Assembly: GCA_030632745.1 (NCBI GenBank)
Contig: DAOVUE010000129.1
Span: forward strand, 1-5,646
Reading direction: 5' to 3'
From: Pseudomonadota bacterium
GTDB taxonomy: Bacteria; Pseudomonadota; Gammaproteobacteria; GRL18
Length of the DNA stretch: 5,646 bases
In this document: piece by piece, positions 5,447-5,646 of the stretch
Numbering within the stretch: the first letter of the stretch is position 1
Layout of the letters: each line of letters begins with the position of its first letter
Translations under genes and position numbers: made by a program
The notes under the pieces: generated by a model
The model's input: the letters and a program-made list of their open reading frames with translations, nothing else
Databases searched by the model: none
What the model was told of the DNA's origin: nothing

Positions 5447-5646
5447 TCAAAAAACAATCCTATCATAGGTCCAGTAAAGACCGATTAAAGCAATGCTCAG
5501 AGAACCTGGAATCACCACAGTGTGACGATATTTCTGGTCATTGGCCAGATGCCTGCGGACTCCATAAATAAGAACCAGATAGGCCATTAATATAATTGCC
5601 ATCTGAGCAATTTCAACACCCACATTAAAGCTGATCAATGCAGTAA
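5447..5646 (-). CDS. HupE/UreJ-family membrane protein, C-terminal part (cut by window edge)
   Basis: The frame is open to the window edge and ends at TGA (5447-5449), leaving 65 codons of a C-terminus. The visible sequence begins TALISFNVGVEIAQMA, which matches the FN-x-GVE-x-xQ signature in the last part of HupE/UreJ-type proteins. Two hydrophobic stretches are present: one right after the signature (about IAQMAIILMAYLVLIYGV) and one near the end (VVIPGSLSIALIGLYW). A basic loop lies between them. The closing GLYWTYDRIVF also fits the family, which often ends in a W-x-x-x-R pattern. These are inner-membrane proteins, proposed for some members to move nickel or cobalt; the role of this subgroup is not established. 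An in-frame TTG near the edge should not be taken as the start, because the motif continues upstream of it. Confidence 0.8.
   Translation of the reverse strand, partial: TALISFNVGVEIAQMAIILMAYLVLIYGVRRHLANDQKYRHTVVIPGSLSIALIGLYWTYDRIVF

Overview
The window looks like chromosomal DNA of a moderately AT-rich gammaproteobacterium. The protein genes and the tRNA all lie on the minus strand, in transcription order: the tail of a HupE/UreJ-type membrane protein, recX, alaS, lysC, csrA, and then tRNA-Ser(GCU). The block recX-alaS-lysC-csrA/rsmA-tRNA-Ser is a familiar gammaproteobacterial arrangement (for example in Pseudomonas and relatives), usually with recA directly upstream of recX. Every core gene is full length with intact catalytic motifs. 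The genus cannot be fixed from this sequence.

Right to left: 5447-5646 holds the C-terminus of a HupE/UreJ-family protein, cut by the window edge. A gap of 118 bp with a possible extended -10 promoter leads into recX (4762-5328). A 57-bp AT-rich spacer with a 14-bp palindrome separates recX from alaS (2038-4704). Between alaS and lysC lies a 203-bp gap that is mostly a 153-bp snap-back miniature element (1867-2019). It has perfect 19-bp terminal inverted repeats and 4-bp TAAA target duplications. lysC (581-1834) encodes an aspartate kinase with a plausible internal start for a separate ACT-domain beta subunit. csrA (326-523) uses a GTG start behind a strong Shine-Dalgarno sequence. tRNA-Ser(GCU) (152-243) encodes its own CCA. 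It has a well-spaced promoter backed by helically phased A-tracts that overlap the 3' end of csrA. Positions 1-151 contain no gene I can recognise.

The genes are housekeeping: RecA modulation (RecX), alanine charging and proofreading (AlaS), the first step of aspartate-family amino acid synthesis (LysC), global post-transcriptional control (CsrA) and a serine tRNA. They share a direction but not an obvious single pathway. I saw no CRISPR array, defence system, phage gene or transposase gene. The points most worth a second look are the miniature element inserted between alaS and lysC, the phased A-tract array upstream of the tRNA promoter, the lysC internal start, and the separation of recX from recA.
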